In this document: in pieces, positions 60,526 through 64,000 of the stretch
How the letters are laid out: every line of letters starts with the position of its first letter
Numbering within the stretch: position 1 is the first letter of the stretch
From: Paracoccaceae bacterium
GTDB taxonomy: Bacteria; Pseudomonadota; Alphaproteobacteria; Rhodobacterales; Rhodobacteraceae
Direction: 5' to 3'
Length of the DNA stretch: 64,000 bases
Assembly: GCA_024742455.1 (NCBI GenBank)
Contig: JANSYL010000002.1
Span: forward strand, 248,001-312,000
The notes under the pieces: model-generated
What the model was told of the DNA's origin: nothing
What the model saw: only the letters and a program-made list of their open reading frames with translations
The model's database searches: none
Position numbers and translations under genes: made by a program

Positions 60526-61116
60526 ATGGCCCGCCGCACGGGAAAACAGCCAACCGCGGCGGATCGTGCCATCTGGGACCAGGTCCGTCAGACAGCCAAA
60601 CCCCTGAAATCCGACCACAAGACGGTGACGACCAACAAGGTCCCGCCACCCCTGCCGCCGGACCCCCAATCCAAGCAACCACTTGAACGCCTGCGTCCGT
60701 TCCGCGTAGGCGAGGCCGCCAACAGCCATGCGGGCAAACCGCCGGACAAGCCCCACGCCCCAGACGCCCCGCGGATGGATCATGCCACCCACCGCAAGAT
60801 GCTGCGCGGCAAACTTCAGCCCGAGGCACGGATCGACCTGCACGGCATGACGCTCGCGCAGGCCCATCCGGCTCTGATCCGGTTCATCCGCACTGCCCAT
60901 GACACGGACAAACGACTGGTACTGGTGATCACTGGCAAGGGGCAGGACCGAGAGGTATCCGACCCGATCCCGATCCGGCGCGGTGTCCTTCGCCAGCAGG
61001 TGCCGCATTGGCTGCACGCCCCGCCCATCGGCCCCATGATCCTCGAAGTCAGACCGGCCCACCGCCGCCACGGCGGCGGCGGCGCTTATTACGTCTATCT
61101 CAGGCGGCGGCGTTAA
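60526..61116 (+). CDS. Smr/MutS2-domain protein
   Basis: A 196-residue basic protein. The Smr domain occupies about 100-196, with LDLHGMT-type [20 protein letters not shown], the [13 protein letters not shown] motif and C-terminal YYVYLRRRR. The first 95 residues are Pro- and Lys-rich and probably disordered. Smr domains nick DNA or cleave mRNA in stalled-ribosome rescue (E. coli SmrB); stand-alone alphaproteobacterial forms are uncharacterised. It follows mltA by 3 bp and its stop overlaps the hslU stop by 4 bp. Confidence 0.88.
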   Translation: MARRTGKQPTAADRAIWDQVRQTAKPLKSDHKTVTTNKVPPPLPPDPQSKQPLERLRPFRVGEAANSHAGKPPDKPHAPDAPRMDHATHRKMLRGKLQPEARIDLHGMTLAQAHPALIRFIRTAHDTDKRLVLVITGKGQDREVSDPIPIRRGVLRQQVPHWLHAPPIGPMILEVRPAHRRHGGGGAYYVYLRRRR

Positions 61117-62426
61117 AGCACATACCAGCTCAGGTCGGCACTTTGCGCAAGCTCGGCGACCATCTTTTCCACATAGGCGGCATCGACGGTCACCTCGGTG
61201 CCCGGGCTGTCCGGCGCGGCAAAGCTCAACTCCTCGAACACCCGTTCCATGATCGTGTAAAGACGCCGCGCGCCGATATTTTCGACCGTTTGGTTCACAT
61301 CCGCCGCGATCCGGGCAAGCGCCGCGATCCCGTCCTCGGTGAAGGTGACAGCCACATCCTCGGTGCCCATGAGTGCCACGTATTGTCGGGTCAGGGCGTT
61401 GTCGGTTTCGGTCAGGATGCGCACGAAATCCGCCTCGGTCAGCGCGCGCAGGTTCACCCGGATCGGCAGCCGCCCCTGCAGTTCCGGCAGCAAATCCGAC
61501 GGTTTGGCGATGTGGAACGCGCCCGAGGCGATGAACAGGATATGGTCGGTCTTCACCGGCCCGTGCTTGGTGCTGACGGTCGTGCCCTCGATCAGCGGCA
61601 GCAGGTCGCGCTGGACCCCTTCGCGGCTCACGTCGCCGCCGCGCATGTCCTGGCGCGCGGCCACCTTGTCGATCTCGTCGATGAAGACGATCCCGTTCTC
61701 CTCGACGGCGCGCAGCGCCTCCTTGGCGACGGTTTCCGCGTCCAAAAGCTTGTCGGCTTCTTCCTCGATCAGCACGTCATAGCTGGTGGCGACGCTCATC
61801 CGCCGCTTCACCTTGCGCCCGCCGAAGGCTTTGCCGAACAGATCGCCCAGGTTCATCATGCTGCCGCCCATCGCGCCGGGCGGCTGGCCGGGAATTTCGA
61901 ACATCGGCATCGGGTTCGATGTATCGGCTACCTCAAGCTCGATCATCGTGTCGTCAAGTTCACCGCCGCGCAGCTTGCGACGGAACATTTCGCGCGTCTG
62001 ATCGCGCGCATCCGGCCCCGCCAGCGCGTCGATGACGCGGGATTCGGCAGCGTCATGGGCCCGGGCCTTGACCTCTTCGCGCATATGCTCGCGCACCATG
62101 ACCTGCGCGGCATCCACCAGATCGCGGATGATCTGTTCGACGTCCCGGCCGACATAGCCCACTTCGGTGTATTTCGTGGCCTCCACCTTGATGAAGGGCG
62201 CGCGCGCCAGCTTGGCCAGGCGGCGGCTGATCTCGGTTTTCCCGACGCCGGTGGGACCGATCATCAATATGTTTTTCGGATAGACCTCGTCGCGCAGATC
62301 ATCGGCCAGCTGCTTGCGCCGCCAGCGATTGCGGAGCGCGACGGCCACGGCGCGCTTGGCGTCCTTCTGCCCGATGATGAACCGGTCCAGTTCGCTGACG
62401 ATCTCGCGGGGGGTCAGGTCGGTCAT
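61113..62426 (-). CDS. hslU: ATP-dependent protease ATPase subunit HslU
   Basis: A 437-residue AAA+ unfoldase. N-terminus [19 protein letters not shown], Walker [18 protein letters not shown], the pore motif [16 protein letters not shown], Walker [16 protein letters not shown], and the C-terminal LSWYVL tail that inserts into HslV. The I domain (about 110-240) has a Gly/Met-rich stretch with [15 protein letters not shown]. It unfolds substrates for HslV. It begins one base after the membrane-protein stop, in the order hslV-(membrane protein)-hslU. Confidence 0.96.
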   Translation of the reverse strand: MTDLTPREIVSELDRFIIGQKDAKRAVAVALRNRWRRKQLADDLRDEVYPKNILMIGPTGVGKTEISRRLAKLARAPFIKVEATKYTEVGYVGRDVEQIIRDLVDAAQVMVREHMREEVKARAHDAAESRVIDALAGPDARDQTREMFRRKLRGGELDDTMIELEVADTSNPMPMFEIPGQPPGAMGGSMMNLGDLFGKAFGGRKVKRRMSVATSYDVLIEEEADKLLDAETVAKEALRAVEENGIVFIDEIDKVAARQDMRGGDVSREGVQRDLLPLIEGTTVSTKHGPVKTDHILFIASGAFHIAKPSDLLPELQGRLPIRVNLRALTEADFVRILTETDNALTRQYVALMGTEDVAVTFTEDGIAALARIAADVNQTVENIGARRLYTIMERVFEELSFAAPDSPGTEVTVDAAYVEKMVAELAQSADLSWYVL

Positions 62427-62427
62427 G

Positions 62428-63507
62428 TCACTGGGCCTCGGCTTGGGTCACGTCAAAGGGCGGCAGGCGCGTCTTGCCGGGAAAATCGGGCAGGGCGCGC
62501 ATGAGCGCGCGGCGCAGCGCGTCCCATTTCGCGCCGAGCAGTACCAGACCGGCTCCAAGGGCCAGGATGATCACAAAGGCACCCCCTTCGATCACCGTAA
62601 AGGCCAGCGCCACGCAATACCCGACCCCCGCCACAAGAAATGACCGGCGGTCGATCACAACGGCGAACAGCGCCATCACCGAAAGGAAAAGCAGCAGGAT
62701 CGCCTGCGCGCCCGGCATTTCCATTGAAAACAGGGTCAGCGCCACGGTGTTCACGATCGCGGGCGCCGCGATGATATGCAGCCAGAACCCCGCCGCCGCG
62801 CGTCGTGTCACCCGGTGCGGGTCGCTCATGTCAAAAGACAGCGCCACCGCCAGCCCGATCAGCCCCAGGACAATCGTCAGAACCGCGAAAGGCCCGTCCG
62901 CAGACAGCAGGAAGATGTCGAGCGGTGTTTCCGGGAACGTGCCGCCCAGCGTGGCCAGCCCGAAGGCGCAGCCGAAAACCGACACCGCCACGATGGCGAC
63001 GGCGAAAGGCACGCGGAACACAGCATAGAACCCGCCGACGGCTGCCGCAGTGATCCCGAAGGCCCAGGCGATGGCGCCCTGCGTGTTGGCATCCAGCATC
63101 GCGGCAAAGGACATGCCGAACTGGAACGCGCTGATCGCGAACATCACCACCAGCGCGATGGACGGGGCCACCATCCGCCGGGTCAGCGTGAAATACCGCG
63201 TCAGAAAGGCACAGCCGCCCATCGCCACCAGCGCATAGATCAGGCCGGTGATGTAGCCGGTCTGCGCTGCCGAAAAGACGCCCAGCCCCGTCACCCCCAG
63301 CCAGCCCATGAACAGGATCGTCAGGCCGACGACGATGAAGATCTCGTTGAACCCCTTGAACAGCTCGAAGGGTTCATCCAGCCCGGTGACCTTGGCCCGC
63401 TGCCCGGATCGGGTTTCGGCCAGCACGATCAGGGACGCGGCCTGCGCCTCGGTGATCGCACCGGTGGTCACGGCGGCGCGCAGGTCGTCGCGGGTGATGT
63501 CGGTCAC
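62428..63507 (-). CDS. multi-pass membrane protein of unknown function between hslV and hslU
   Basis: A 359-residue protein with a soluble N-terminus ([20 protein letters not shown] ... [13 protein letters not shown]) and about ten hydrophobic segments from residue 55 on. The N-terminal helix-turn pattern resembles the start of DUF2157-type proteins, but I cannot confirm the family. The start is a GTG in a GTGA overlap with hslV, and hslU follows after a single base, so the gene is wedged inside the protease operon. No catalytic motif was seen. A role in membrane quality control is possible by context only. Confidence 0.72.
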   Translation of the reverse strand: MTDITRDDLRAAVTTGAITEAQAASLIVLAETRSGQRAKVTGLDEPFELFKGFNEIFIVVGLTILFMGWLGVTGLGVFSAAQTGYITGLIYALVAMGGCAFLTRYFTLTRRMVAPSIALVVMFAISAFQFGMSFAAMLDANTQGAIAWAFGITAAAVGGFYAVFRVPFAVAIVAVSVFGCAFGLATLGGTFPETPLDIFLLSADGPFAVLTIVLGLIGLAVALSFDMSDPHRVTRRAAAGFWLHIIAAPAIVNTVALTLFSMEMPGAQAILLLFLSVMALFAVVIDRRSFLVAGVGYCVALAFTVIEGGAFVIILALGAGLVLLGAKWDALRRALMRALPDFPGKTRLPPFDVTQAEAQ

Positions 63508-64000
63508 GGCGCGATCCGCTCCACCGTCAGATTGCCGTTGGTATAGACACAGATATCGGCGGCGATCTCCATCGCGCGGCGGGCGATGGTTTCGGCGTCC
63601 TTGTCGCTGTCGATCAGCGCCCGCGCGGCGGCCAGCGCGTAATTCCCGCCCGACCCGATGGCCGCGATCCCGTGTTCGGGTTCCAGAACATCACCTGCGC
63701 CGGTGATCACCAGAAGGTCGCGTCCGTCGCTGACGATCAGCATCGCCTCAAGCTTTTGCAGGTATTTGTCGGTGCGCCAATCCTTGGCCAATTCGACGCT
63801 GGCGCGCTGCAATTGGCCGGGCGTGGCTTCCAGCTTGGCTTCCAGCCGTTCGAGGAGGGCGAAGGCATCGGCGGTCGATCCCGCAAAACCGGCCAACACG
63901 TCGTGGCCCCCGGGGGTGAGCCGACGCACCTTGCGGGCGCTGCCCTTGATCACGGTCTGGCCGAGACTCACCTGCCCGTCGCCCGCGATCACGACCTCGC
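63504..64000 (-). CDS. hslV: ATP-dependent protease subunit HslV (5' end outside window)
   Basis: The C-terminal 165 or so residues of the proteasome-like peptidase HslV; the frame is open to the right edge. Visible parts are [40 protein letters not shown] (with the conserved [10 protein letters not shown]), and C-terminal [17 protein letters not shown] and [17 protein letters not shown]. The catalytic N-terminal Thr lies just beyond the edge. HslV assembles as a dodecamer with HslU and degrades misfolded proteins. Its stop overlaps the membrane-protein start by 4 bp. Confidence 0.95.
   Translation of the reverse strand, partial: EVVIAGDGQVSLGQTVIKGSARKVRRLTPGGHDVLAGFAGSTADAFALLERLEAKLEATPGQLQRASVELAKDWRTDKYLQKLEAMLIVSDGRDLLVITGAGDVLEPEHGIAAIGSGGNYALAAARALIDSDKDAETIARRAMEIAADICVYTNGNLTVERIAP

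Overview
The window looks like chromosomal DNA of a marine-type Rhodobacteraceae (Roseobacter/Rhodobacter group, Alphaproteobacteria). GC is high (about two thirds, judged by eye), genes are tightly packed with many 1-10 bp overlaps, and the right half has the classic alphaproteobacterial origin order: parB-parA-rsmG-mnmG-mnmE-rho | maf-aroE-coaE-dnaQ-secB. No insertion sequence, prophage, rRNA or CRISPR was seen. Family assignments come from motifs and gene order read by eye, not from database searches.

Left part (1-23.8 kb): a kynurenine-formamidase-like hydrolase (cut by the window edge) diverges from a fused 5-oxoprolinase. Next come an ABC ATPase, an FtsX-type permease, an AttH/CrtC-like secreted lipocalin-fold protein and a flavin split-barrel protein in overlapping frames. 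Then follow an alpha/beta hydrolase with a large membrane domain, serB, a gltD-(secreted unknown)-gltB glutamate synthase operon, uppP, an NDUFA9-like oxidoreductase, tRNA-Leu(CAG), an RNase D-like exonuclease, lptC-lptA-lptB, hpf and ptsN.

Middle part (23.8-34.5 kb): a minus-strand chain of eight genes makes a surface glycan: cysQ, kdsB, a family-2 glycosyltransferase, galU, a GT4 glycosyltransferase, a GT92-like glycosyltransferase, a Core-2/I-branching-like glycosyltransferase and a two-lobed sulfotransferase. Most junctions overlap by 1-4 bp. Together they suggest a Kdo-linked, sulfated polysaccharide, with CysQ removing the PAP left by sulfation. A KpsM-like ABC-2 permease diverges from this chain and carries an in-frame TAG at its 22nd codon. 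An alkB homologue follows.

Chaperone and central block (34.5-47.7 kb): dnaK (with a sigma-32-like promoter and a leader hairpin) and dnaJ, a ccdAB toxin-antitoxin pair, maeB, mutS, grpE-hrcA, and rph-rdgB-hemW.

Origin block (47.7-64 kb): parB, parA, rsmG, mnmG, mnmE and rho run leftwards; maf, aroE, coaE and dnaQ run rightwards. The 493-bp gap between rho and maf holds DnaA-box-like 9-mers and an AT-rich stretch and is the best candidate for the chromosomal origin. Two perfect 16-bp parS palindromes lie 2.6 and 4.5 kb away, embedded in the first codons of mnmG and rsmG. The window ends with secB, fxsA, a Tim44-like gene, mltA, an Smr-domain gene, hslU, an unknown membrane protein and hslV (cut by the window edge).
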